The notes: a model not told the origin generated them from the letters alone. 64,000 bases of DNA from Schistosoma mansoni (GCF_000237925.1 NC_031501.1:1490286-1554285); one strand, 5' to 3'. Positions 22,370 to 32,440 are shown, counted from the stretch's first letter. Numbers and translations: made by a program.

Positions 22370-22840
22370 ACTTACTTACTAATTTACCCCAATGGAGCAT
22401 AGGCCGCCGACTAGCATTCTGCAAAACCACTCACTCCATCATGGGCCTTCCTTTCTAGTTCTATCCAACTTTTGTTAATGCTTCTCATATCTATTTCCAT
22501 TTCTCAAAGTAATGTGTTCTTTGGTCTTCCTCTTCTCCTTTGACCTTCAGGATTCCATGTGAGGGCTTGCCTTGTGACACAGTTGGGTGATTTCCTCAAT
22601 GTGTGTCCTATCCACTACCAGCACTTCTTCCTGATTTCTTCCCCCCGATGGATGGAATCTGGTTTGTTGTCTCCCACAGTAGCTTATTGTTGATAGTGTC
22701 TGGCCAACGGATTTGAAGTATCTTGCATAGATAACTGTTAATAAACACCTGTATCTTCTCGATGATGGCTTTCGTAGTTCTACACGTCTCCGCCCCATGC
22801 AGTAGAACTGTCTTGACATTTGTATTGTCTTGTGTGCTAT
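22370..22840 (-). mobile_element. RTE-like LINE (RTE-b) 3' fragment
   Basis: The minus strand reads YCGRQQTRFHPSGGRNQEEV and [20 protein letters not shown] in one frame (the family's NQIP-EEIRK region out of phase), then the [16 protein letters not shown] region, ending near 22375. Dead fragment. Confidence 0.75.
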
Positions 22841-22954
22841 AAACTTAAATACAATATGAAGGTAATTTCCGTCATTAATTATTACTAACTAAAAAGCCAT
22901 TGAAAACTTTGAGGGCAGCTGATAGCCAATATATCACAGTATGAGACTCCTCTT

Positions 22955-22985
22955 AAGTATATATATATATATGTATATATATGAC
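22955..22985. repeat. TA-rich microsatellite
   Basis: Alternating TA with TATATGTATATATA interruptions. Confidence 0.8.
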
Positions 22986-23174
22986 TCAGCATACCGGACT
23001 GCATCTAATATCCACAGATTTTACAACGAAAGCGTTATATTCTAACCATTGAGCTAGATAGGTAATAACCCTCATTAGCAACTCCAGCTAAGTTACGATG
23101 TAGATCTATTGTGATCAATGATGATCAGTAATGAAACATCTCACTATTGAAAAATTGGGTAAAGATTACTAAAG

Positions 23175-23220
23175 AATCACAATCCATTGATCACTGGGTG
23201 GTGATCAATGGATTGTGATT
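23175..23220. repeat. Perfect 20-bp inverted repeat
   Basis: AATCACAATCCATTGATCAC at 23175-23194 is followed, after the 6-base loop TGGGTG, by its exact reverse complement at 23201-23220. It lies just upstream of the family C retroposon. Confidence 0.9.
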
Positions 23221-23227
23221 ACATCTC

Positions 23228-23420
23228 AGTCCTACAGGAGGTCGGTCACGGCCTGAATAGCTCAGTGGTAACGTCTCTGACTGTGAAGCTGAGTGACACG
23301 GGATCGAATCTGTCAGGGAGCACCAGTCCCCTCAAGATTATAGGTACACCTTGCTGACGAGTGCCAAGTAGCACGAAATCCGGGTCCAGGGTTTCCTGTT
23401 GACCACCTCTAATCACCATC
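23228..23420 (+). mobile_element. Family C tRNA-headed retroposon with intact hammerhead
   Basis: The head shows an A box (TAGCTCAGTGGTAACG, about 23258-23273) and a B-box-like GGGATCGAATCTG (about 23300-23312). A complete hammerhead follows at 23348-23392. The layout is the same as in family A (Sm-alpha), but the head and the ribozyme stems differ, so I treat it as a separate family. Such units are presumably transcribed by RNA polymerase III. Confidence 0.75.
23348..23392 (+). ncRNA. Type I hammerhead ribozyme (family C), core intact
   Basis: Stem I pairs ACCTTG with CAGGGT (one G-U). Core CTGACGA at 23354-23360 is complete. Stem II pairs GTGC with GCAC around CAAGTA. GAAA at 23375-23378 is followed by a very short stem III and the cleavage triplet GTC at 23384-23386. 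Every base of the CTGANGA/GAAA/NUH consensus is present, so self-cleavage after 23386 is predicted. Short stem III loops are typical of schistosome hammerheads. Confidence 0.8.
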
Positions 23421-24589
23421 TTATTACTGAAGAATCTTCAACTATGACGAAACATTTGTCCAATGCTCCTCTTGATGTGAAAACTAATCTTGACTACCCA
23501 CTCAATAAAATACACTGAATCGATAGTATTTCTCTAAAAATCTTACTTCATCACGTTTTATATCTTCTTACCTTGTATAGAAAAAAAAACAAGCAAACTC
23601 ATTACATCTTTTGATAAATTTTTCGATTAGAAAAATCATAATCTCGCTTGAATAAATCAGAAATTCAATTTTTCATTAAATGATAATTATTAAAACTGTA
23701 AAAAGAAAAAAAAAGTGGGGGGGAGAGGTGGTAAACAAGGAACTAATCAGTCGTTGCATGACAAAAATATTTAAAATGAAACACGAAAAGAAGAAAAAGA
23801 AATAGGGGAAAAAACAAACAACAATACAATTATCTCATTTCGCGGGTGCGCGCGTGCGCTCAAAAAATATGGACACATGAAGATTAAAAGGTTTTTGTTT
23901 TTATGAAGTCATCATTTAATAAACAATAATAATAATAATAATTAGAGAAAAACATTTTTGCAAACTTCCGTTTGAAAACAATTGAAATTCTAGATGGCAA
24001 TATATAATGTGGTTACAAAGAGAGAGAATGAGCGACAGAGAGAGGGGGGGGGAAGGATACCAGCAACTATTGAAATCAGTCGATATTAAACATGAGCCTA
24101 TCGACAAAAATCAACCAATGACCTTGAGATAATTAAAATATATAGAAGAAAAAAAAACCAAAGAAAAGAAAAAAACAAGATTAATAATTAAAAAAAAATA
24201 AATAAAAATATTGAATAATAGAAGATTCATGATTTTTTGTTGATTATTAAGAATTGAGGGAGGGGGATAAAGGGGGGGAGGAAGAATAGAATCATATACC
24301 GATATATCTATGTATGTATATATGTAACAATTCAAAGAAGGAATCATTATGTTATTGTTACATGACCTGAAATGAATAAAGAAATGTCAAAACAATTACT
24401 TCTATAAATAGATATTTCTTTTGTCATGGGATATGAATACATGTATCTATATGCAAGCATATGAAATATAAAGTCAAGATGATTGAAAATGAATAAATCA
24501 TAATTGGAAACATGAAATTGATTTTATTGGTCAAGTTTTATATTTATGGTGGAATTCTTTCAAATTAGAAACTGAATAAACTAATAAAC
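23421..24589. other. Low-complexity AT-rich stretch
   Basis: Contains A-rich runs, an AAT microsatellite near 23926-23942, GA-rich tracts near 24018-24054 and G runs near 24255-24280. No gene recognised. If the acidic frame at 24531-24764 were a real terminal exon, part of this could be its 3' untranslated region. Confidence 0.4.
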
Positions 24590-24695
24590 CATCATCATCA
24601 TCATCCAATTCATCATCATCATCATCCAATTCATCATCATCATCATCCAAATCATCAACATCATCATCCAATTCATCATCATCATTATCATTGAT
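24590..24695. repeat. CAT/ATG trinucleotide repeat
   Basis: Blocks of (CAT)n are separated by CCAATT every 18-24 bp. In the minus frame 24764-24531 this gives DDDDDELD-type repeats inside an otherwise ordinary-looking 77-residue open stretch. Confidence 0.8.
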
Positions 24696-24947
24696 GTGAA
24701 CAGAGTAACAAAAAGCTTTTGACAAACTACGGAAACTATTTTTGGAGACGTTATTACATTTAATTCAAAGCTTGTAAAACGTTAACATTTATTTTTATCC
24801 CTAATCTACTCTACAGATCATAAGCTTTCGTTTGATGTATGATTCACTACTGTAGCACTTTCTGTCCCAAAGCTATTGTAATTTAGACGTAATCTTTTAT
24901 ACTCTATTTTCTACTCTAATCCCATAGTTTTGGACATAATTGTATTT

Positions 24948-25256
24948 CAGAAGGGGTATTGTGGAGATTTCAGTATTTTCATAGTTGAAATCATGAAATT
25001 ACAAATGGAAGCTCGCACCACCCATGGAAAACCCTGAAAAGCACTGGACGGCCGTTTCGTTTTACGTTGGATGTCGGCTCAGTGTTCTGTCTGTTAAGTG
25101 CTCCAGCGCGAGACTCGTAGGTGCTGGGTTCGAATCTCGCGGGATCGTGGACACACACTGCTGGGGAGTCCCATAATAGGACGAAACAGCCATCCAATGA
25201 TTCCAGGTTTTCCATGGTGATCTAGCTTCAATTGACTAATGATTTCAACTATGAAA
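24948..25256 (+). mobile_element. Family B foldback retroposon with 12-bp target duplication
   Basis: Flanked by ATAATTGTATTT at 24936-24947 and 25257-25268. The left part is an inverted copy of the element's 3' tail (starting CAGAAGGGG). It is fused to a sense body with A box, B box (GGGTTCGAATCTC, about 25127-25139) and hammerhead, ending at CAACTATGAAA. The hammerhead at 25155-25198 has CTGGGGA instead of CTGANGA and should be inactive. Confidence 0.8.
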
Positions 25257-25268
25257 ATAATTGTATTT

Positions 25269-25859
25269 TCCTAATTGTTGTACGTTGTGGTTGTGTTAGT
25301 CATCTATTTATTCATATATCTTTTTATACTAATCTGAAATCCGGTACCAGATCGGAATTTGGAATAAGTCGAGTAGTGTTCTAGTTGTCTTGTCTTCTCT
25401 ATCGCACGTGCCTGATAGCCAATCAGGTGACAGAATAGTTTTCGTCTCTCTACCTCCACTTCGAACTCACGCATACTAGCCTCAAGGTTAAGCCAGTCAG
25501 CCTATCGAGTCAAGGTCTTAATCTACATTAGATAAGTTATCCTCGGCACGAAAGTGAATAGACAGATCAACGACATAACAAACATCATCATCCAAATCAT
25601 CATCATGACCTAAAATCTCTTATTCATTATCATTATTATAATCTTAATGATGATATGCATGACCTACTTGTTATAAATGAATTGTTCATATTTATTAAAT
25701 TGATATTTTGAATGAGTTGAACATTAGAAAGGTAAACTTTAATGACTGATTTGTTTTATTTAAAACTAATCAATTGTTTGTGAGTATAGAGTTCAGTGTT
25801 TTCATTTATTTATTTAAACATATAAACATTTGTATAAGGAGGCATGAAATATATATTCG
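25269..25859. other. Spacer with a short CAT-type tract
   Basis: A CATCATCATCCAAATCATCA tract at about 25583-25608 resembles the larger repeat at 24590. No gene seen. Confidence 0.4.
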
Positions 25860-26610
25860 CCACACTTCATCATTCATTAAGTGTGAGGGATGAAATACTG
25901 CCCGGGAGTGCGATACAAAAGTAAAGTAAAGGATTGACAAAACAAGAGCCCCATTCCTACAATTGAAGAGAAAACCAACCCAATCATACTTGATGAAGAT
26001 ATTCTAGAAGATGTGGAAACGTCCATGTACCCGAACAGCATCATCGATCGATAACGAAGATTCAATGCAGACGTGAATATGAGGATTGGCAAAGCAAACG
26101 CAGCATTCCTACAGCTGATGAACATATAGAACTCAAAACAACTGTTAATCAATATATTTAATACGGACATCAAGACAGCTAGTTCTGTTGTTTGGAGTTG
26201 AAACATGTAGGACTATCACAACCATCATCATATATTTACAAGTAATTATAAATAGTTGTCTATATAGGATGCTGAATGTCCGTTAACCGGAAAGCATCTG
26301 CAACAACCTACTGTTGGAGAGAACAAATCAGCTCCCAACTGAAGAGGAAGTGAGGAAACGACGATGGAAGTGGATGGGACATACATTACATAAATTATCA
26401 CACTGCATCACGAGGCAAACACTAAATTGGAATTCTGAAGGGAAACGGAAAAGAGAAAGACAAAATAACACACTGTGTCGTGAATTGGAAGCATACATGA
26501 AAATGATGAATAATAACTGGAAAAACTGGAAAGTATTGTCCAATACAGAGTTGTATGGATAATACTGATGGATGACCTATGCTCCTCCACGAGGGGTAAC
26601 AGGCGTACAT
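25860..26610 (+). mobile_element. RTE-like LINE (RTE-b) RT C-terminal fragment
   Basis: Reads NPIILDEDILEDVETSMYPN, ADVNMRIGKANAAFLQLMN, then in other frames [38 protein letters not shown] and the CSSTRGNRR end near 26600. Dead. Confidence 0.75.
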
Positions 26611-26814
26611 TAGTTTCCATCTCTGAGAAACCTCAAATCAGTATAAAATCTCTGTTTATTGCTTCTTCATCTTTGTATTATCATTAATGACACTAGTCTG
26701 TTTCAAACACTCGATTGCAAATTCGAGTCCTACTCTATTCATTTCTTTCTCAGCAACTAGATAGTATTACTAGTTCTTAGATTTAAAAATGTAACTTCAA
26801 ATCAAGTACAGGTA

Positions 26815-27190
26815 TCTGTATATTCATAGTTGAAGTCAAGAGTCAATTGAAGCTAGACCACCAAGGAAAACCTGGAAGCACTGGACGGTCGTTTCGCAGT
26901 ATTGTGGGACTCTTCAGCAGTGCACATCCACGATCCCGCCTCGTGAGATTCTAACCCAGGACCTACCAGTCTCGTGCCATAGCGCTTAACCATTAGACCA
27001 CCGAGCCGGCATTCAATGATGTTGATGTCTGACTTCAACCAATCCATGAAGTTGAGCAACTGTTCATCAATTGTCTTCAGTGAGTTGATATCTCACAACA
27101 GACCTGGTCGAACTCCATTGGTCACTGCTTCTCACTAAAACTCCAGGAAATATTTCTTGAATTCAGTCACTAGTGAGCATATGATTATAA
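26815..27190 (-). mobile_element. Family B retroposon, full-length unit
   Basis: The minus strand runs from ATGCTCACTAGTGACTG (5' end, near 27180) through a GAGAAGCAGTGACCAATGG block, an A box (GGTCTAATGGTTAAG), a B-box-like GGGTTAGAATCTC and a hammerhead (26878-26925) to the AACTATGAATAT tail. The ribozyme core CTGAAGA and GAAA is present, but stem II (GTCC against CTGC) is weakened. It directly abuts the next family B unit in what looks like a former tandem junction. Confidence 0.75.
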
Positions 27191-27592
27191 TCAGAAGAGG
27201 TTTTGTCTAGATTTCTGTATTTTCTTAGCTAAAATCATGAGTCAATCGAAGCAGTGACCGGTGGAGTTCTACCATATCTGTTGTGATATAGGAACTCACT
27301 GAAGACAATGGTAGATGTGTTGCTCAATTTCGTGGATCTATTGAAGTTAGACATTAACACCATCGGATACCGGCTCAGTGGTCTATCGGTTTAGTGCTCG
27401 CGCGCGAGACTGGTAGGTCCTGGGTTGGAATCTTACGATGTGATATCATGAATGCGCACTGCTGAGGAGTTCCACAATAGAACGAAACGGCCGTCCAGTG
27501 CTTTCAGGCTTTCCATGGTGATCTAGATTCCATTGACTCATGATTTCAACTATGAAAATACTGAAATCTCCACAAAACCCCTTCTGAATCTG
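27191..27592 (+). mobile_element. Family B foldback retroposon with intact hammerhead
   Basis: It starts with the inverted tail (TCAGAAGAGGTTTTG), then the sense body: a GCAGTGACCGGTGGAGTTC block, A box (GGTCTATCGGTTTAG), B-box-like GGGTTGGAATC, hammerhead at 27456-27501 and the complete 3' tail ending AAATCTCCACAAAACCCC and TTCTG. This is one of the best copies for a consensus. Confidence 0.8.
27456..27501 (+). ncRNA. Type I hammerhead ribozyme (family B), core intact
   Basis: Stem I GCACTG pairs perfectly with CAGTGC. CTGAGGA is complete. Stem II GTTC pairs with GAAC around CACAATA; most copies have GTCC with GGAC, so both sides have changed together. GAAA is followed by the short stem III segment CGGCC and the cleavage triplet GTC at 27493-27495. 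Predicted active. Confidence 0.82.
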
Positions 27593-27909
27593 TACATGTT
27601 GAGTGGAATTGTATACAGAGGAGAATAACCTTTAAAACAATATGAAATTATAAAGTACATTACACTTATCAAAACAAAAAATATTGAAAAACAGACAACA
27701 CAAAAACTAAAAAGGTCAATACTTTTTATAAGAATAATATTAACTGATCTTTTCTTTTTATTAACCTGTAAAAATAAAACGTTTCATTGCCTTGACAACT
27801 ATATCAGAAACTATATACATTGATAATGAAAGAACAAAACTAGAGGGGAGGGGGGGCAAAAAACAAACAAACATGTAAATTCACCGCAATCAATAAATAA
27901 ATATTTAAT
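27593..27909. other. AT-rich spacer
   Basis: Includes a G-run near 27844-27856. No gene or repeat recognised. Confidence 0.4.
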
Positions 27910-28025
27910 ATCAGAAAGGGTTTTTGTGGATATTAGAGTAATTTTAATAGTGGATGAGCATTGCTGAGGAGTCCTACAACAGGACGAAACAGCCGTCCGG
28001 TTTTTCCCATGAAGGACAATCAAAA
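27910..28025 (+). mobile_element. Family B fragment: inverted tail plus hammerhead
   Basis: The inverted tail (TCAGAAAGGGTTTTTGTGG to TTTTAATAG) joins directly to GGATGAGCATTG and the hammerhead, skipping the tRNA-like head; the 3' side is also shortened. Confidence 0.7.
27958..28003 (+). ncRNA. Hammerhead ribozyme (family B), core intact, weak stem I
   Basis: CTGAGGA, stem II GTCC/GGAC, GAAA and the GTC triplet are all present. Stem I (GCATTG against CGGTTT) is held mainly by G-U pairs, so activity is doubtful. Confidence 0.6.
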
Positions 28026-28119
28026 ATTACAAAAGTTTGTTCTATGTTAAGGAGAAAGACAGAAAGTGAGGCACTTAATTTCAAAAAACAAGGAAAAATG
28101 CATCATAATCTTAACAGTT

Positions 28120-28310
28120 GAATTCCTGAGTCAATGACCATGGAAAACCTAGAGGTACTGGATAACCATTTTATTCTAGTATGCGGCTTCTCAACAGTAC
28201 GCTTCTATGATCTCGTACTTAAGACTCGGTCACAAGACTTTTGGTTTCTTGTGCATACGCTTAACCTCTAGACCACTGAGACAGCAGCTAACGGTGTTAA
28301 TGTAATATTC
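28120..28310 (-). repeat. Old family B copy
   Basis: CCATGGAAAACCTAGAGGTACTGG, read in parts, and TTAACCTCTAGACCACTGAG (inverted A box) match the family order. The hammerhead is strongly mutated. Confidence 0.55.
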
Positions 28311-28369
28311 TCTTAATGATTGTATAAGTACGAATAATAATGGGATTTTTTATTGGACATTTTTACTAG

Positions 28370-28610
28370 TTGTTCAAAATCATGACTTGATTGAAGTTAG
28401 ACATTAACACTGTTGGATGCCAGTTCAATGGTTTAGAGGTTAAGTGTTCACGCAAAAATCCGAAGGTCCTGGGTTCGAATCTCGCGGTGCCGGGCTGTGA
28501 ATGCGCATTTCTGAGGAGTCCCACAATAGAACGAAACGACTGTTCAGTGCTTCCAGCTTTTCTATGATGGTCTAGATTCAATCGACTCATGAACTCAACT
28601 ATTAAAATTA
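28370..28610 (+). mobile_element. Family B retroposon, 5'-shortened
   Basis: GAAGTTAGACATTAACACTG, A box GGTTTAGAGGTTAAG, B box GGGTTCGAATCTC and a hammerhead at about 28498-28547. The core CTGAGGA and GAAA is kept, but stem I and stem II carry mismatches and the triplet is GTT. Confidence 0.7.
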
Positions 28611-28614
28611 TTAT

Positions 28615-28810
28615 CTATCTGTTGTAAAGAATGGTGAAGAAAGAGGAAGATCAAATAACACACTATGTCGTGAATTAGCAGCATACATGAAAAGAATGAA
28701 TAATAACTGGAAACAACTGAAAAGGATTATCCAGGCCAGAATTGAATAGAGAATGCTGATAGGTGGCCTATACTCCATCATATAGGATAACAAGCATAAA
28801 TATTTATCAA
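28615..28810 (+). mobile_element. RTE-like LINE (RTE-b) extreme C-terminus
   Basis: Reads [20 protein letters not shown] and WKQLKRIIQARIE, then MLIGGLYS. It is the last 190 bp of the family. Confidence 0.7.
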
Positions 28811-29293
28811 CTAATCTCCATAGAAAGAAAATCAATATTTCACAGACTATTCTCATTATTCCGAATTCATTCATCATTCAATATCCTTGTTCTTACCCCT
28901 TTCCTTTTACATCAATCATGTTATATTGAATTCATTTAAGATATTTATCAAAAAAAAATTGACATTTTTTACATGTTCCATCTAAATACATAATCTCACC
29001 AATAACATTGATAGTAGTAGTAGATTGAATTCTTTGAAAATTATAACCATCAATTGATTCCTTATTGAAGAGGGTAAATTGTAAATAATAGAACTTAACA
29101 ACAAAATTTTGATTATCCTGTACCTTTCCCCCCCCTTCAACTTTATCCCTGGATACATTTCTATTTCATTCATCGAGTATTTGTTATATCACTTACCTGT
29201 CTGAATGCCCTCTTAATGTATAACGTGATAATACCCGTCAATTAGAGAGCAGTGAATTTATTGATCGGCCCAATGATACACAAAAACCTGTGC
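28811..29293. other. Spacer before the gap, nothing recognised
   Basis: AT-rich with a C-run near 29128. No gene, head or hammerhead seen. Confidence 0.4.
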
Positions 29294-29516
29294 NNNNNNN
29301 NNNNNNNNNNNNNNNNNNNNNNNNNNNNNNNNNNNNNNNNNNNNNNNNNNNNNNNNNNNNNNNNNNNNNNNNNNNNNNNNNNNNNNNNNNNNNNNNNNNN
29401 NNNNNNNNNNNNNNNNNNNNNNNNNNNNNNNNNNNNNNNNNNNNNNNNNNNNNNNNNNNNNNNNNNNNNNNNNNNNNNNNNNNNNNNNNNNNNNNNNNNN
29501 NNNNNNNNNNNNNNNN
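29294..29516. other. Assembly gap (223 N)
   Basis: Run of N. The flanks are AT-rich and carry no recognised element. Confidence 1.
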
Positions 29517-29834
29517 GGTATAACTCAGGAATGATAAATCGTACAGTAATAGTCTATAAGTCAAAAGGGGAGACATTGATATGAATAATTTAGTTATTTA
29601 ACAATTATACAATAAGAAATATACCCATCATATTGGTCTATAAATAGTCCTCAAAGTTACCATTCATAAATCTCCACGGGATATAACAGTGTCTATTCAT
29701 AATTAAACTTGAATCAACTGAGATTTGATTACTTTCAATTTAAATCATGAAACTATTGGAGAAGTATACAATTTTTACATTCATTTTGTTTTATTTCACT
29801 ATGGATCAGAGTAAAATGAAAAAAAAAAGAATTT

Positions 29835-30150
29835 GTAGTTGAAATCATTAGTCAATTGAAGCTAGATCACCAGGGAAAACCTGGAAACACTGGACGGCCG
29901 TTTCGTCCTATTGTGGGACTCCTTAGCAGTGCCCATCCACGATCGGTTAAATAATCTGCCGCGAGACTGGTGGATCCTGGGTTGGAATTTCACGAGGCGG
30001 GGTCGTGGATGTGAACTGCTGAGTAGTCCCACAATGGGACGAAACGGCCGTCCAGTGCTTCCAGATTTTTCATGGTGATCTAGCTTCGATTGATTCATTA
30101 TTTCAATTATAAAAATAATGAAATCTCCACAAAACCCCTTCCAAAAATGA
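29835..30150 (+). mobile_element. Family B foldback retroposon, two dead hammerheads
   Basis: An inverted 3' half with a minus-strand hammerhead (29887-29934, CTAAGGA core) is fused to a sense half with B-box-like GGGTTGGAATTTC and a plus hammerhead (30014-30060, CTGAGTA core). Each core has one disabling change, at G5 and at G8. The tail ends AAATCTCCACAAAACCCC and TTCC. Confidence 0.75.
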
Positions 30151-30369
30151 ATTCAATGCAACTGTCGAACGAGATTATCTTCTTTCAATAGTAACATGGA
30201 TAGCAAGGTTAACGATGTATAATGTGGTCAACATTTCTGTAATGAGACAGAATGAATTAGTTTTCTGAATAAGTATTTTTGAACATTATCGCATCTAGCT
30301 GAGTAAACGTCTTAATTTTATACAGAGCAACTAAGTAGATGGAAACAATCCACTTTGAATTATTCATTG

Positions 30370-30720
30370 GGCTCAATCACATATACTGAATGGTATACGC
30401 ACATGTCTTTTACATATAGCAGAGAGAACAAACCAGATTCCATTGGAGGAAGAGATCATGAAGTGGATAGGACACAGATTCAGGAAAGTACTCAACTGCG
30501 TCACAAGGTAGGCCCTCACATAGAATCCTGAAGGCCAAAGAAAAAGAGGTAGACTAAAGAACATATTACGCTGAAAAATGGTAACAGATATGAGGAGAAT
30601 GAACAACAATTGGATAGAACTAGAAAGGAAGTCCCATGAGCGAGTGAGTGGATTGGAGATTGCTGCTTGGTGGCCTATGCTCCACCGGGAGTAACAGATG
30701 TAAGTAAGTAAGTAAGAAAG
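30370..30720 (+). mobile_element. RTE-like LINE (RTE-b) C-terminal fragment
   Basis: Encodes, across frame breaks, NQIPLEEE, the WIGHRFRK region, GQRKRG-like text and the ERKSHER...LLGGLCSTG end near 30690, followed by a short TAAG repeat (AAGTAAGTAAGTAAG). Confidence 0.7.
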
Positions 30721-30894
30721 CACTGGTGACCATCTGAACAAATATAATTTTTATATCCATAAGAAGTTTGTACAACCACTTTCCTTACGTATACTATCAT
30801 AATAATCAACATTTGAATGAGTAATAATTAACTTATTAAACAATAAATATTTTTTTCACCTGGGGCCATTCTGTTAACTTTTACCCACCTTTTT

Positions 30895-31110
30895 TAGACC
30901 ACTACACTTGAATTCACGAGTCGATCTAAGCTAGATTACCAATGAAAACCTAGAAGTACTGGATGTCCATTTGGTCCTAGTATGCTACTCCTCAGATGTG
31001 CTCATCCATGGTCTCGTACACGGAACTTGAACTCAGAATCTTCGGTCTCTCGCTCGAACACTGAGATGGCGCCCAACGATATCAATATGATATTCTTTTA
31101 ATGATTAAAC
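30895..31110 (-). repeat. Old family B copy
   Basis: AATGAAAACCTAGAAGTACT, CATTTGGTCCTAGTATGC, ACTCCTCAGATGTGCTC and ACTTGAACTCAGAATC match the inverted hammerhead and head of the older B subfamily; the core is eroded. Confidence 0.6.
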
Positions 31111-31309
31111 CGCATACTCTAAATCGTTCATTTATAAATCAATATCTATGAAGATTTATCATCTTATCCATTTTATTCTCTAATTACTTTGTTAATCATT
31201 TGCAATAATTTTCATCAACATCTAAATTTATATTATTAATATTATCCAACACGCAAACACTTGACTGATATCGACTTTATTATTATTATTATTTTCCGAT
31301 TCAACATAA

Positions 31310-31985
31310 CATGCATCAATCAAATCACACTTGACGGAGGAGCTTTGGAGAATGTAAAAACTTTTATATATCTGGGAAGCATCATCGATGAACACGGTGG
31401 ATCTGATGCAGATGTGAAGACGCGGATTGACAGAGCAGGAACAGCATATTTACAACTGAAGAACATTTGGAACTCAAAACAATTGTCAATCAACACCAAA
31501 ATCAGAATTTTCAATACAAATATAAAGACAGTTCTACTGTATGGGGCGGAGACGTGGAGAACTACGAAAACCATCATACAGAAGATACAGGTGTTTATTA
31601 ACAGTTGTCTACGCAAAATACTTCGGATCCATTGGTCAGACACTATCAGCAACAACCTACTGTGGGAGACAACAAACCAGATTCCATTAATCGGGGGGAA
31701 GAAATCAAGAAGAAGTGCTGGTAGTGGATAGGACACACATTGAGGAAATCACCCAACTGCGTCACAAGCCAGGCCCTCACATGGAATCCTGAAGGTCGAA
31801 GGAGAAGAGGTAGACCAAAGAACACATTACTTTGAGAAATGGAAATAGATATGAGAAGCATTAACAAAAGTTGGATAGAACTAGAAAGGAAGGCCCATGA
31901 TGGATTGAGTGGGTTGGAGAATGCTGCTTGGGGGCCTATGTTCCATTGGGGGTAACAAGCATAAGTTAAGTTATTATTATTAAGC
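31310..31985 (+). mobile_element. RTE-like LINE (RTE-b), best-preserved C-terminal fragment
   Basis: A 156-residue frame ends at 31731: NVKTFIYLGSIIDEHGGSD, VKTRIDRAGTAYLQLKNIWN, KTVLLYGAETWRTTKTII and INSCLRKILRIHWSDTISNN, then LLWETTNQIP. It continues out of frame through the [20 protein letters not shown] and WMMEC-like end near 31955. This arrangement is typical of the RTE C-terminal region. Confidence 0.8.
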
Positions 31986-32274
31986 AAACATATATGTTAG
32001 TATTGAGTCATGCTGAAAAACCAATTGAAAAGAAGTATTACTTCTTGCTATTCACCTTTTTCTAAAATTAACTAGCAAATTTTCTACTTCTTTAAGTGCT
32101 TGTTTCTTTCTTTTAACAATATTAGAGACAGTTCCTAGATGGGATTATTGAGACAATCCACGCAAGGTGTATACATGCTAACCATGAGTGATTAATTCCA
32201 GTCCTTAATATCGACGATGAGGAAATATGAATCGTGAAGAATAAAGTTTATTCCCGTTTCGTAAGACATTGGTT

Positions 32275-32440
32275 TTCTGGCTCAGTAGGTAAAATGCTAA
32301 TCATTTGATATGAAAAGTATTGGTTCGAATCCCGGTGTAATGATTACCACAGGGATACAGGGACATCCAGCTGACAAGTCTTAGTTAGAACGGAACGTGG
32401 CTCATGTATTCAGCTGGTACCCAACATTCCAACTTCAATT
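32275..32440 (+). mobile_element. Family C-like retroposon, decayed hammerhead
   Basis: A box TGGCTCAGTAGGTAAAATG, B box TTGGTTCGAATCCCG (about 32322-32336) and a hammerhead remnant ATCCAGCTGACAAGTC with GAACGGAACG. The core reads CTGACAA and the GAAA is lost, so inactive. Confidence 0.65.

Noticed and set aside
24590-24695. CRISPR-like spaced repeats
   Set aside because: The CAT blocks separated by CCAATT are a compound microsatellite in a eukaryotic genome; the spacers are not unique.
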